Below, piece after piece: positions 15,460 through 23,934 of a DNA stretch of 64,000 bases; position 1 is the stretch's first letter, and each line of letters opens with the position of its first letter. The translations under genes were made by a program, and so were the position numbers. The notes under the pieces were generated by a model. The model saw nothing but the letters and a program-made list of their open reading frames with translations, was not told the DNA's origin and did not search any database. Source of the stretch: Phycisphaerae bacterium (lineage in GTDB: Bacteria; Planctomycetota; Phycisphaerae; UBA1845; CAIVHJ01). The stretch spans positions 62,001-126,000 of the forward strand of contig JAJVHX010000006.1 in assembly GCA_022072405.1 (NCBI GenBank), given 5' to 3'.

Positions 15460-17076
15460 GTGATACGCACATTTCCAGTGATGGCGGTATTCCTCGTCGG
15501 CATCGCGTCAGCGTGGGCGGCGAGCGATGAGACACAGCGCCGGGTACAGTTCAATCGCGGTGTGGTGGCCTTTACGCAGCGCGATTACTCAGCCGCGGAG
15601 CAGATTTTTGCGGAACTGGTCGGCAGCGACCGTGATGATGTCGGGTCACGCTATTACCTGGGGTTATGCCGTCTGCAACTTAATCAATACGAAGCGGCCA
15701 GTCAGGAATTGGCAGAAGTCTTGAAACTCGCCCCTGATCGGCTGGAAGTCAAGCTCGACGCCGCCATCGCTCAGGTCGGGCTGGAGCAGTTCACGGCGGC
15801 TAGACAATTGTTGCAGGAATTTCTGGCGAGCGGTTTGGGCGACGCGACCAGTCGGATGCAGGCCCAGTTTTTCCTGGGAGTCGCGGAGTATAAAACCGGC
15901 AACTATGAAGCGGGCCTGGCGGCACTCGCCGAGGCTGAAAAAACCGCCACCACACCGGATATGCAGGCCAATATCGCTTGGTACCGGGCTTGGATATATA
16001 CCGAGCAACGCAAGACGGAAGACGCCGTCAAGGAATTTGGCAGGGTGGTGGAGTTTTCCACCAACATCGATCAGCAGGCACGTGCCCAGACGCTGGCGGA
16101 ACAGGTCAAGAGCGGCGTGCCCTCCGGTGAAGCGCCCAGCCAACTGGAAGTAAATGTGGATTTGGGGCTGAGCTACGACACCAATGTGGTGCTGCAGGGT
16201 GACAATACCGACCTCCCGGTGAATCTGGATAATGTGGATGATTTCCGGCTGGGGGTGGGGACGGATGTGCGTTTTGTCCAGCCGGTCGGTGAAAAATGGC
16301 TGCTGGGGATTGGCGGCAGCACCTTTAACAGCTGGCATGGTTCGCTGCAGGAATACAACGTGCAGACTTATGGCGGGCGGACCTTCGTCAATTATTTTCT
16401 GAGCGACCGGGTGACCCTGGGTTTGCAGTATGAGTATGACTATAGTCTGGTGGAGAACGAGGAATTTCTGGCCCGCCATCGGCTGACCCCCTCGGTGCGA
16501 CTGGTGGAATGGTTGTATGAAGACGGCACGCCGCTGACCAGTTCGACGGTGTTCTGGTCTTACGAGAACCGGGCCTACATGGACGATATTACCGATTGGC
16601 GTGATGATCGCGACGGTGATTATCACAGTCTGGGCTGGGTGCAGAATTTCAATCTCTGCCAGCCGTGGCAGGCGAGCGGTGACGGGCGCTGGCTAAGCAT
16701 GGCCGCCGGATATCGTTATTCGCAGGAAAGCACTCAGGGCGATCATTTCGACATGTCGGGTCACGGATTGTCGCTGCGCTGGCAGATACCGCTGCCATGG
16801 GAGCTGGAACTGGATATGGCTGGGCAGTGGAGCTGGGAAGATTACTGGCAGAGTAATCGACAGGATTTCTTCCTGCGTAATCGCGAGGATTTTATTCAGC
16901 GTTATGTTTGGGGGTTGAGTCGCGGTTGGGAACTCAGCCGGCAGGTACACATGCTGGTGCGCGGCGAGGTGGCCTGGACCGATGATGATTCCAATGTGAT
17001 CAACCGCCGCAAGGAAGCGGTCTATTCCTATGATCGCGTCATTTATGGCCTGACGCTGACCTTTACGTTTAATTAA
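15460..17076 (+). CDS. TPR protein with C-terminal outer-membrane beta-barrel-like domain
   Basis: The 538-residue protein has a signal peptide (cleaved near AWA-AS). TPR-like helical repeats span about residues 25-215, including VQFNRGVVAFTQRDYSAAEQ and a FLGVAEYKTGNYEAGLA repeat. From about residue 225 alternating aromatic strands (VDLGLSYDTNVV, LGLQYEYDYSL) run to a terminal YGLTLTFTF strand, the look of an outer-membrane barrel. This plan recalls Slam-like or exopolysaccharide-secretion barrels with periplasmic TPRs. It heads a six-gene operon with FecR, lipoprotein and CHAT-like genes (gaps of 16-37 bp). Start is GTG with a poor ribosome site; ATG 15481 is an alternative. Confidence 0.75.
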   Translation: MIRTFPVMAVFLVGIASAWAASDETQRRVQFNRGVVAFTQRDYSAAEQIFAELVGSDRDDVGSRYYLGLCRLQLNQYEAASQELAEVLKLAPDRLEVKLDAAIAQVGLEQFTAARQLLQEFLASGLGDATSRMQAQFFLGVAEYKTGNYEAGLAALAEAEKTATTPDMQANIAWYRAWIYTEQRKTEDAVKEFGRVVEFSTNIDQQARAQTLAEQVKSGVPSGEAPSQLEVNVDLGLSYDTNVVLQGDNTDLPVNLDNVDDFRLGVGTDVRFVQPVGEKWLLGIGGSTFNSWHGSLQEYNVQTYGGRTFVNYFLSDRVTLGLQYEYDYSLVENEEFLARHRLTPSVRLVEWLYEDGTPLTSSTVFWSYENRAYMDDITDWRDDRDGDYHSLGWVQNFNLCQPWQASGDGRWLSMAAGYRYSQESTQGDHFDMSGHGLSLRWQIPLPWELELDMAGQWSWEDYWQSNRQDFFLRNREDFIQRYVWGLSRGWELSRQVHMLVRGEVAWTDDDSNVINRRKEAVYSYDRVIYGLTLTFTFN

Positions 17077-17109
17077 GGGTACAGGGGAAAGGGTAGAGGA
17101 GGTTCCAGA

Positions 17110-18087
17110 ATGCTTTTCCGGCACATAAATCTTGGCGGGATGCTGGTGTGTCTCCTGGGTATGGTGTCGCCGGCGTTCGGCCAGTTGGGCATTCTGACCG
17201 CCACCGTGGGCGAGGGGCAGCTCATGCGCACCGGTGGTGAGCAGACCGCGTGGCGGATGGGTGAATATCTGAATGAAGGCGATACGCTGCGCACCGGTTC
17301 GGGCGGGTATGCGATGCTCTTTTTCGTCAGCGGGCTGGGCAGCGAAGACATCGAATTCGACGGGACGATCGTGGTCGAGGTGGATCAGGATACGGAGTTA
17401 CAAATTCTGCGCATCCGGGAACAGCGGTTGCGGCCGATCGATATTCAGGTGACGCGCGGGCGGGTGCGGGCTTTTTTTGACGCCGGCGAACACAAAGATT
17501 TCATTCTGCTGAGTACGCCGCAAGGCCGCATGCAGGTAACCGGTTCTATCATTTATGCACAATACACCCCCGGTGCCGATGGCCAGGCGGGGCGGTCGGA
17601 GTTCGGAACTTTTGATTCCGACGTGCGGGTGACGCTGTCGGCTGACGGGCGGACGGAGTTGATTTCGCAGTTACAGAAGGTCATGGTGGTGGCGGGGCAG
17701 GTCGAAGTATCGGGCATGACCAATGCGGATGTGCAGAGCTGGACCACGCTGCCGGACCTGAATTTTGCCGCGGCGCTCGCGGCGCGGGGCACGGTGCAGA
17801 GCGGTTATGCGGAGCGAAGCTGGGTGGGCGAATATGTGACCAGCGAAGCGCGGCTGGAGGATGTGGCGGCGGAAGGGTCGGCCAATATTCCCAGTCAGGA
17901 GCCGGAAGTGGCAGCAGCCAATCCCACGACGACCGGACGCACCACCGGGCCGGCCCGTGCGGACAGTCAGACCCGTTTGCGCTCGGCTGGTGCAGGTCGC
18001 AGCGTCGGCGATGAAGATAATGCGGAAGGTTTTGGCCGTGATACCAGCCGCTGGCTGCGACAACGACAACTGCACCCGCAACGGTAA
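17110..18087 (+). CDS. FecR-domain exported protein
   Basis: The 325-residue protein has a signal peptide (to about residue 24). A FecR-type beta-sheet domain follows, with the GEGQLMRTGGEQTAWRMGEYLNEGDTL pattern, a TVVEVDQDTELQI strand, and an IDIQVTRGRVRAFFD strand. A low-complexity Ala/Thr/Arg tail ends the protein. FecR domains act in the periplasm as sensors or scaffolds; no sigma factor gene is adjacent, so this is not the classical iron-citrate signalling arrangement. GAGGAGG precedes the ATG. Its position between the TPR-barrel and the lipoprotein suggests a shared envelope complex. Confidence 0.8.
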   Translation: MLFRHINLGGMLVCLLGMVSPAFGQLGILTATVGEGQLMRTGGEQTAWRMGEYLNEGDTLRTGSGGYAMLFFVSGLGSEDIEFDGTIVVEVDQDTELQILRIREQRLRPIDIQVTRGRVRAFFDAGEHKDFILLSTPQGRMQVTGSIIYAQYTPGADGQAGRSEFGTFDSDVRVTLSADGRTELISQLQKVMVVAGQVEVSGMTNADVQSWTTLPDLNFAAALAARGTVQSGYAERSWVGEYVTSEARLEDVAAEGSANIPSQEPEVAAANPTTTGRTTGPARADSQTRLRSAGAGRSVGDEDNAEGFGRDTSRWLRQRQLHPQR

Positions 18088-18124
18088 TTAACTTAAGTCT
18101 ATTTACTCCGTTGACGAGGTGTGA

Positions 18125-18349
18125 ATGAGATACGGGCAGCGCATCATCTGGAGCGGAATATTGGCAGCCATGCTGGCTGGCTGCCGGACGGCGACACCTC
18201 CAGCGTCGCAGCCGGCCGACCACCGCACCGATCAGGCCACCCGCCAGACGCAGCGTGATGCGGCACAGGTTCCCGCCGAACGTCAACCGCCGATTGAACC
18301 CAATGGAAACCACCGAGGCCAGGATGTGATCGATCAGCCACGTCGCTAG
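18125..18349 (+). CDS. Small lipoprotein (hypothetical)
   Basis: The 74-residue product has a textbook lipobox (AAMLAGC, Cys at about residue 20). Its mature part is wholly hydrophilic and low-complexity, rich in Gln, Arg, Pro and Asp, and probably disordered. GAGGTG lies 7 bp before the ATG. It sits 37 bp after the fecR-like gene and 22 bp before the CHAT-like gene, so it belongs to the operon. It may tether a partner to the membrane. No family is recognised. Confidence 0.65.
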   Translation: MRYGQRIIWSGILAAMLAGCRTATPPASQPADHRTDQATRQTQRDAAQVPAERQPPIEPNGNHRGQDVIDQPRR

Positions 18350-18371
18350 GCGAGGCCGGGGGTATTTGCGT

Positions 18372-20474
18372 GTGTCGAAAACAATTAATAAACCACTACC
18401 CTCTCGCACTACAGTACCCCGTTCGCTAGACATTCCCTCACAGATACCGAAACCCGCGATTTTCTGGATATTATCTTACCTGCTCAGCGTCGCACTATTG
18501 GCGGTGCCAGTCACCTGGGGGCAGAGTGCGCCGGTGGATGATCTGGCCCAGGCGGAGCAGCGTTTTCACCAAGCCCTGGAGCAGGGAGACTATGAATTGG
18601 CGACCCGCGAGGCGATCCGGGCGATTCGTCCGGACTGGCACGGGGCCGTCTTTGTTCATCAGGCTAACCGCCTGCTGCAACAGGCGCGAATTATTCTCGA
18701 TGCGACCGAACCAACTCCTGAACAGTTGGAAGAGGCGCAGCAGATGCTGGTCCGGGCGGAGCAATTGCTGCAGGAACTGGAACGACGGGTCAAGCAGTAT
18801 CTGGATGCCGGCTGGGAGGCCACACTTCCGGAGCAGTTGAAACCGATTGCTGAACCCGCGCAACAGGAGTTGCACGGACTGGCCGATATGCTGAATCAGC
18901 GGCAGCGAACAGGATTGGCGCTGGCGACATTGATCATGCGGGAAGAGATCGCTGATGAAGAGGTGGCCAGGTTGTCGCCGGAATTGCAATATCTGACGGC
19001 CCTGCATCTGGCGGATCGGGGCAGTTTCGATCGCGCGATGGTGGTAATGCAGCCACTGCAGGTCGAAGGTCCGCCGGCGATCCGCAAAGCCGCAGAAGTA
19101 ACCAGCGAAATTCTGCGGGACTGGTTTGCGGAGGCTGAGGATCGTCGAAAGTGGGATCGACTCGTATTGCGCGGGCTGGACAGTTGTGATGGTTTACACA
19201 CGGCTTACGCGGAGCAACCGGAATTGGCAGGGTCACTGCTGGCTCTGGTTGGCCGATTGTCGCGGGAACATGCCGATGTGTCGACCGGGCGAATCAACGA
19301 AGTCCTGGAAGCGATCACTCAGTTGCCTCCGTCACCAGCGGGAACAGATGCCTCGACGGAGTTGTTACAGGCCAAGCTGAAGCAGGAAATATTTCTGTTG
19401 CAACGACGAATGGAACATTGGGAGGCGGCGGTTCCTTCAGCGGCATGGATCGATCGATATGTCACCGCACATTGCTGGGTCTATGCGACCGAAGCCAACT
19501 TGATCGCCGCCTCCGCCAGCCCAGAGGCCTCAGAACAACAACGGTATGAACAACAGGCTCACCAGGCGGCGGCCCGGGTCTCCCAGGTCAACACTTCATT
19601 AGGGGCTGCACTGGAACAACGGCTGGCGCGCTGGCAGACCCTGCAACAACCCTTTGAGGTGTGGCGGGAGCGGGCGGAAAGAGATCGCAGCTATCAGGAT
19701 CAACGGGGCACGGTATTGCCGGATGTGCTGATCGAGTCGCGGGCGGATCTGGTGCAGCGGGTCCGCAGCGGTTATGAAGCGCGGATTGCGGAGTTAGTGG
19801 CTGCAAGCCGGATTGAAGAAGCCTGGCGGTGCGCGCAGCAGGCCAAAGCACTGAGTGTCGGCCGCATCATCGCACCGGTGAGTCTGACCCAGTTACAGAG
19901 CAGCAAGTTGATGTCGCTGGGAACCGGCGGGCAATTACAAATTTCCCGGCAGGAGTTGTTTGTCGAATATTTTTTCGGGCCGAACCGGGCCTGGGCTTTT
20001 TACCTGCTGGCACCGGGAGATCAATTCAGCCCGTTGCAGGTGGTGGAATTGCCTCGAGCAGAGATTGAGCAGCGACTGGCCACTGGAAAAGTGTCTGCGG
20101 AACTGAAGCTGGGCGACTGGTTCCTGGGCGGTAAACCGACACTCGAGCAGTTGTGGTCGCAACTGGAACCACTGAAACAATCCAACAAGCGGTTGCGGCG
20201 GGTGGTGGTGGCGGTTGATGGGCCGATGAATCTACTGAGCTGGAGTAAAACGGATTCTGGATTTGATGGCCAGGTGCGCATACTGCCCAACGCAGCGGTG
20301 CTGGGCGATTCGGCCGCACTGGAAGGGCGGGATGTCGAGCTGCTATGGAAATGGTGCTGCAAGGATGCGGCGGCGAAAGTGCGTGAAGTGCGCAGTGTGG
20401 CGGCGGGTCGCGTCGAAGTACGACTGCAGGATGGTGGCGTAGTGGCGTTGCTGCTGCAGGATAGTGCGGAATAA
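18372..20474 (+). CDS. Helical-repeat protein ending in a truncated CHAT-like domain
   Basis: The roughly 700-residue protein has a membrane or signal segment near residues 30-50 after a basic N terminus, then a long TPR-like helical region. From about residue 489 the pattern matches the first half of a CHAT (caspase-like) domain: a QAKALSVGRII helix, LFVEYFFGPNRAWAFYLL, VVELPRAEIEQRL, then RLRRVVVAVDGPMNLLSW. The catalytic His and Cys blocks of CHAT proteases should follow, but the protein ends in about 75 residues that contain neither. It is therefore probably catalytically dead or scaffold-like. GTG 18372 is preferred over TTG 18366 because GGGGG sits 8 bp upstream. Confidence 0.65.
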   Translation: MSKTINKPLPSRTTVPRSLDIPSQIPKPAIFWILSYLLSVALLAVPVTWGQSAPVDDLAQAEQRFHQALEQGDYELATREAIRAIRPDWHGAVFVHQANRLLQQARIILDATEPTPEQLEEAQQMLVRAEQLLQELERRVKQYLDAGWEATLPEQLKPIAEPAQQELHGLADMLNQRQRTGLALATLIMREEIADEEVARLSPELQYLTALHLADRGSFDRAMVVMQPLQVEGPPAIRKAAEVTSEILRDWFAEAEDRRKWDRLVLRGLDSCDGLHTAYAEQPELAGSLLALVGRLSREHADVSTGRINEVLEAITQLPPSPAGTDASTELLQAKLKQEIFLLQRRMEHWEAAVPSAAWIDRYVTAHCWVYATEANLIAASASPEASEQQRYEQQAHQAAARVSQVNTSLGAALEQRLARWQTLQQPFEVWRERAERDRSYQDQRGTVLPDVLIESRADLVQRVRSGYEARIAELVAASRIEEAWRCAQQAKALSVGRIIAPVSLTQLQSSKLMSLGTGGQLQISRQELFVEYFFGPNRAWAFYLLAPGDQFSPLQVVELPRAEIEQRLATGKVSAELKLGDWFLGGKPTLEQLWSQLEPLKQSNKRLRRVVVAVDGPMNLLSWSKTDSGFDGQVRILPNAAVLGDSAALEGRDVELLWKWCCKDAAAKVREVRSVAAGRVEVRLQDGGVVALLLQDSAE

Positions 20475-20491
20475 GTTCAGGAGTATGGGTC

Positions 20492-21304
20492 ATGTCCCTC
20501 GAGGCTTCATCGCCGCCGGTGCCGTCGTATGATACCTGGCCGGTGATCGCCCATGTCGAGACCGATCGTTATTGTGATTATTGCGGCTATAACCTGAATA
20601 CGCAGGTGGTGCGGCGTGACCCCGATTTGCAGTTGCTGCTGGTGCGGTGTCCGGAATGTGGCCGCCTGCATCCCGCCGGGGAATTGCTGACCAGCCGGTA
20701 TATCTGGTTTCGGCGCTGGGCGCTGTCGATCGCCATCGTGTGGATCATTATCCTGCTGGGGTTGCTCATTCTGCTTACTATTATGCAGGGGGCACTCTGC
20801 CGCATGCCGCTCGAAGTGCTGAGCGGCTGGGATAAGATTATGACGGCAACTGGTGAGAAGTGGGTTCGGCAGCCACAGCTCGATGCTGAATTGAAGGTGC
20901 AGGTCTATTTCTGGGGCGGCTTGGGCAGCGTAACGCTGGGTGGTTTGATGGGTCTGCTGGCGGTGGTCTGCTGCTATCATCTGCGGCGGAGTCGCTATTA
21001 CCTGTTCTTTTTTGTCTGGGCCCTGCTGATCGGCGGGGTAATCGTGGGCGTCTGGCGGTCGGAAGAACCGCAGCTGTTGATCTGGGGATTGCCACATATT
21101 CTGCGCCAGTCGCTGATTTATCTGATCGGGGCGGTGGCGGCGATTATCTGGGGCCGGGCTTTTGCCCGCTGGATGCTGACGATCATTCTGCCTCCCAAGA
21201 TTCGCCAGGTTATGAGCTTTCTATGGCTGGTGGACGGATTGCCGCCGCCCGCCATTCCGGCTGCCGGTGAAAAAGAAGCAACTTCACTCTCCTCACCCGC
21301 ATAG
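20492..21304 (+). CDS. Zinc-ribbon polytopic membrane protein (hypothetical)
   Basis: The 270-residue protein begins with a rubredoxin-like zinc ribbon (CDYCGYNL... CPECG at about residues 28-56), followed by four or five hydrophobic helices. Such N-terminal C-x2-C-G-Y-N-L ribbons fused to membrane segments are widespread in planctomycetes without known function. It follows the CHAT-like gene by 17 bp, inside the operon. The C-terminal tail is short and Pro/Ala/Ser-rich. Confidence 0.7.
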   Translation: MSLEASSPPVPSYDTWPVIAHVETDRYCDYCGYNLNTQVVRRDPDLQLLLVRCPECGRLHPAGELLTSRYIWFRRWALSIAIVWIIILLGLLILLTIMQGALCRMPLEVLSGWDKIMTATGEKWVRQPQLDAELKVQVYFWGGLGSVTLGGLMGLLAVVCCYHLRRSRYYLFFFVWALLIGGVIVGVWRSEEPQLLIWGLPHILRQSLIYLIGAVAAIIWGRAFARWMLTIILPPKIRQVMSFLWLVDGLPPPAIPAAGEKEATSLSSPA

Positions 21305-21330
21305 AATAAACAACCTCGAGGCGCATATTA

Positions 21331-22185
21331 ATGGTGGAACCAGTCATGCTGCGCTATGCCCTGTCTGGAATCCTGTTGCTCCTAGGGTCCGGGGAACGTT
21401 CGGAAACAGCTTACTCGGAACGGGTGGCTGAGGTTCGCCGGCAATTAGGTGATAGTTTTACGGTGGAAATTGAAAAGCCGTTTGTAGTCGCCAGCGATCA
21501 ATCCGCCGCTGAATTCCGTCGCAGTCGCGAAGGGACGATCCGCTGGGCGGTGCGAATGTTACAGCAGGATTATTTTGATAAACCGCCCTCGGACATCCTC
21601 ACCATTTATCTGTTCAACGGAGCCGACTCCTACCAGCAGCACGTGCAGAAATTATTCAATACCACTCCAGACACGCCCTATGGCTATTATTCTGCCCGAC
21701 ATCAAGCCCTGGTAATGAACATCGCCACAGGCGGCGGCACGCTGGTGCATGAAATCGTCCATCCCTACATGGAAGCCAATTTTCCAGACTGTCCCGCATG
21801 GTTTAATGAAGGCATGGGCAGCTTGTTTGAACAATGTCACGAACGGGATGACCACATTGTCGGCTTGCTGAACTGGCGACTGGCGGTGCTGAAAAGCGGT
21901 ATCGCTGCCGGAGATTGGGTTCCACTGGAGAAATTGCTGGCGACGTCCACAACGGAATTTTATGACGATCCGCAGGGCATGCATTATGCTCAGGCACGCT
22001 ATCTCTGTTACTACCTTCAGGAACAGGGCGTATTGCGGGAGTTCTATCGAAAGTTTGTCGCCGAGGCCCAGCGCGATCCGACCGGCGTTGCGACCCTTTG
22101 CAGTGTTTTGAATGTCGAGAATCTGCAACAGGCAGAAGAGCAGTGGCGTAAATTCATCGAAACATTACCTGAAAAGGCTCCGTGA
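21331..22185 (+). CDS. Gluzincin-type metallopeptidase, probably exported
   Basis: The 284-residue protein has a hydrophobic N-terminal segment (residues 7-20). It carries the zinc motif HEIVH at 140-144 with the third ligand Glu160 in WFNEGMGSLFE, the gluzincin spacing also found in DUF1570-type planctomycete proteins. It is the last clear gene of the envelope operon, 27 bp after the zinc-ribbon gene, with GAGG upstream of the ATG. Substrate unknown; a role in processing envelope partners of the operon is inference. Confidence 0.8.
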   Translation: MVEPVMLRYALSGILLLLGSGERSETAYSERVAEVRRQLGDSFTVEIEKPFVVASDQSAAEFRRSREGTIRWAVRMLQQDYFDKPPSDILTIYLFNGADSYQQHVQKLFNTTPDTPYGYYSARHQALVMNIATGGGTLVHEIVHPYMEANFPDCPAWFNEGMGSLFEQCHERDDHIVGLLNWRLAVLKSGIAAGDWVPLEKLLATSTTEFYDDPQGMHYAQARYLCYYLQEQGVLREFYRKFVAEAQRDPTGVATLCSVLNVENLQQAEEQWRKFIETLPEKAP

Positions 22186-22348
22186 AGAGACTGTTTGTTT
22201 TAAGTATCTTTAGTTAAATGAATTACGATTGTTATCCTGCGAACAAACAATCACCATATCATAACCATATCTTAATCATACATTAACACTCGTTGTTTAC
22301 AATCGAGTTGTTCATTTCACTGGCGATTGAATAATCTGGAGCGATAGT

Positions 22349-22522
22349 GTGAGTGGTGTTGTATTACGTCGAACGCTCTTGGTCTTGACCGGGACAGCCA
22401 TGTTTCTGCTGTCGATCTTGGTCACAGGCCAGGTTCAACCCCGCCCTCAACAGCAGCAGATCACCGCAACCGCCGGCTCAGCTGCTGCGTCCAACCTGTC
22501 CGATTCGCCGATCCATCAATAG
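22349..22522 (+). CDS. 57-residue exported peptide (hypothetical, short gene)
   Basis: A GTG-started frame encodes a basic start (VVLRR), a hydrophobic core (TLLVLTGTAMFLLSILVTG) and a Gln/Ala/Ser-rich mature part of about 30 residues. GGAG (22338-22341) lies 7 bp upstream. The AT-rich 160 bp before it holds several CATATC/CATA repeats. It is short enough to be missed by length filters. The signal-peptide form and ribosome site support it, but no homologue is known to me. Confidence 0.5.
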   Translation: MSGVVLRRTLLVLTGTAMFLLSILVTGQVQPRPQQQQITATAGSAAASNLSDSPIHQ

Positions 22523-22531
22523 TCAATCTTA

Positions 22532-22622
22532 GGTACTGGTATCGTTTCACCGAGCCGCGACCGTAAGGGAGCGGTCTTCAACAAAGTGGGTTTGAATTTG
22601 GGTTCAAACGATACCAGTACCC
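22532..22622. repeat. Dispersed inverted-repeat element, family A copy 2 (perfect 16-bp stem)
   Basis: GGTACTGGTATCGTTT (22532-22547) is perfectly complementary to AAACGATACCAGTACC (22606-22621). Between them are the GCCGCGACCGTAAGGGAGCGG core and a GTTTGAA...TTCAAAC inner repeat that competes with the outer stem. A run of six T residues follows shortly after, so transcription could terminate here. Confidence 0.75.
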
Positions 22623-22643
22623 AATTTTTTCATGCTGATGACT

Positions 22644-22720
22644 GAAAGTGGTTTCAAAACCACCCATTGAGGCTTCGCGCAGGCTAAAGCTCGCGGCTCA
22701 TTGAATATTGAAATCAGCTC
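22644..22720. repeat. Family B element, copy 5
   Basis: GAAAGTGGTTTCAAAACCAC at one side, the GCGCAGGCTAAAGCTCGCGGCTC core, and TTGAATATTGAAATCAGCTC at the other side form a decayed inverted-repeat unit directly after family A copy 2. Confidence 0.55.
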
Positions 22721-22750
22721 TCGTTGCGTAATACTCGTTGCGCGCCGGTG

Positions 22751-23785
22751 TTAATTCCAGCGGAACCAGCGTAAGGCCAGCGTGAAGGAGAGAACCGACC
22801 AGCCGACCAGGATCAGGATGGCCAACCACTGTGAAGCGAGGGTGGCGCCGTCGAGCATGATGGCCCGGAGGGCGTTATTAATCTGCGTCAGGGGCAGGGC
22901 TTGAACAAACGGCTGAATGAAATCAGGGAAACGCTCGGCGGAAAAGAAGATTCCCGACATGAGCCACATGGGCAGCATGATCAGGTTCATCAGGCCCGAA
23001 ACGGTCTCGATCCGTTTGGCCCGACAGGCGGTGAGCAGGCCCAGCCCTGCGAAAGTGACCGCGCCGAGAAAGGTCATCAGAATCAGAGAAAACAGACTGC
23101 CCCGGATCGGCACGCCGAACAGCAGCCAGGCGAACATGAGCAGTACGGTCAATTCCGGAGCGAAAAACATCACGCGCGTGCCGATCATGGAGGCGAGGAA
23201 GTGGCTGCGTTTCATCGGAGTAGCCAGCAACCGCTTGAGCAGGTTGCGGACCCGCATATCGACCAGGTTAAAGCCGATCCCCCACATGCCACTGCCCATC
23301 AGGTTCATGCCGATCAGGCCGGGCACCAGCCAATCCACATAGCGCGAGCCGGGCGCGGTGACCTGCTGGATCGAGGTCGGGACGGTGTCGCGGCGGCCGG
23401 CGGCACGCTGAAGGGTGTCATCGATCAGCAGTTTGGCGCGCAAAGCGTCGGGATTGGCGGGATCGAAATGGTAGCAGTAGGAACCGTCGGCCAATACCTC
23501 CAGGACCACCGGCGTTTTATTTTTACGCAGCCGTTCATTGGCTTCCTCTACGGAGCGAAGATGAGGTACGATGATGGATTGATTCTTGGCCATTTCAGCG
23601 ACCCGTTGCCCGCCGCTGCTCTGGACCACGTCAAAAGTGATGATCTCCGCCGGTTTGTTGCGAAAGGCGATGCCCAGGCCAAAGACCATGATCAGCGGAA
23701 AACCGTAGGTCCAGAAAATCGCCTCGGGTTCACGGAAGAATGTTTTGATGCGACAACGGATCAGTTGGTATAGCGGGTGAGACAT
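22751..23785 (-). CDS. ABC-2 type transporter permease
   Basis: The 344-residue protein has one N-terminal helix (about 22-40), an extracytoplasmic domain of about 120 residues, then five C-terminal helices. This is the ABC-2 exporter layout, with VDWLVPGLIGMNLMGSGMWGIG marking the start of the membrane block and RNLLKRLLATPMKRSHFLAS the coupling region. It would pair with the ATPase encoded just upstream at 23935-24897 to export a small molecule or lipid-linked compound. The two genes are separated by a 149-bp gap holding a family B element. Substrate unknown. Confidence 0.88.
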   Translation of the reverse strand: MSHPLYQLIRCRIKTFFREPEAIFWTYGFPLIMVFGLGIAFRNKPAEIITFDVVQSSGGQRVAEMAKNQSIIVPHLRSVEEANERLRKNKTPVVLEVLADGSYCYHFDPANPDALRAKLLIDDTLQRAAGRRDTVPTSIQQVTAPGSRYVDWLVPGLIGMNLMGSGMWGIGFNLVDMRVRNLLKRLLATPMKRSHFLASMIGTRVMFFAPELTVLLMFAWLLFGVPIRGSLFSLILMTFLGAVTFAGLGLLTACRAKRIETVSGLMNLIMLPMWLMSGIFFSAERFPDFIQPFVQALPLTQINNALRAIMLDGATLASQWLAILILVGWSVLSFTLALRWFRWN

Positions 23786-23792
23786 AAAAAAA

Positions 23793-23830
23793 TGTTGTTA
23801 GTTGTTAGTCGTTGGTTATTAGTTGTTAGG
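23793..23830. repeat. Short imperfect tandem repeat (TTGTTAG units)
   Basis: GTTGTTAGTTGTTAGTCGTTGGTTATTAGTTGTTAG is built of degenerate 7-bp TTAGTTG-like units directly upstream of the permease start (minus strand). Confidence 0.5.
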
Positions 23831-23905
23831 AGCAGTTTCAAAATTACTAATAGGAATCTCGCGCAGGCTGAAGCCTGCGGCTCTTTGAATTTTGAAACCA
23901 GCTCC
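23829..23905. repeat. Family B element, copy 6 (well-preserved ends)
   Basis: GGAGCAGTTTCAAAATT (23829-23845) pairs with AATTTTGAAACCAGCTCC (23888-23905) with one bulge. The GCGCAGGCTGAAGCCTGCGGCTC hairpin is enclosed, between the ABC ATPase stop and the permease start. Confidence 0.7.
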
Positions 23906-23934
23906 AGTCATCAGTATTAACAGCTGGGTGGTGA

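Noticed and set aside
15664-16626. Long open frame on the minus strand across the TPR/beta-barrel gene (320 codons)
   Set aside because: It lies wholly inside a well-supported plus-strand gene, has no ribosome site or domain, and its residues (His, Gln, Pro-rich) are typical of antisense translation in GC-rich coding DNA.
22901-23773. 290-codon plus-strand frame across the ABC permease gene
   Set aside because: No membrane segments or family pattern; His/Gln/Asp-rich shadow of the permease.
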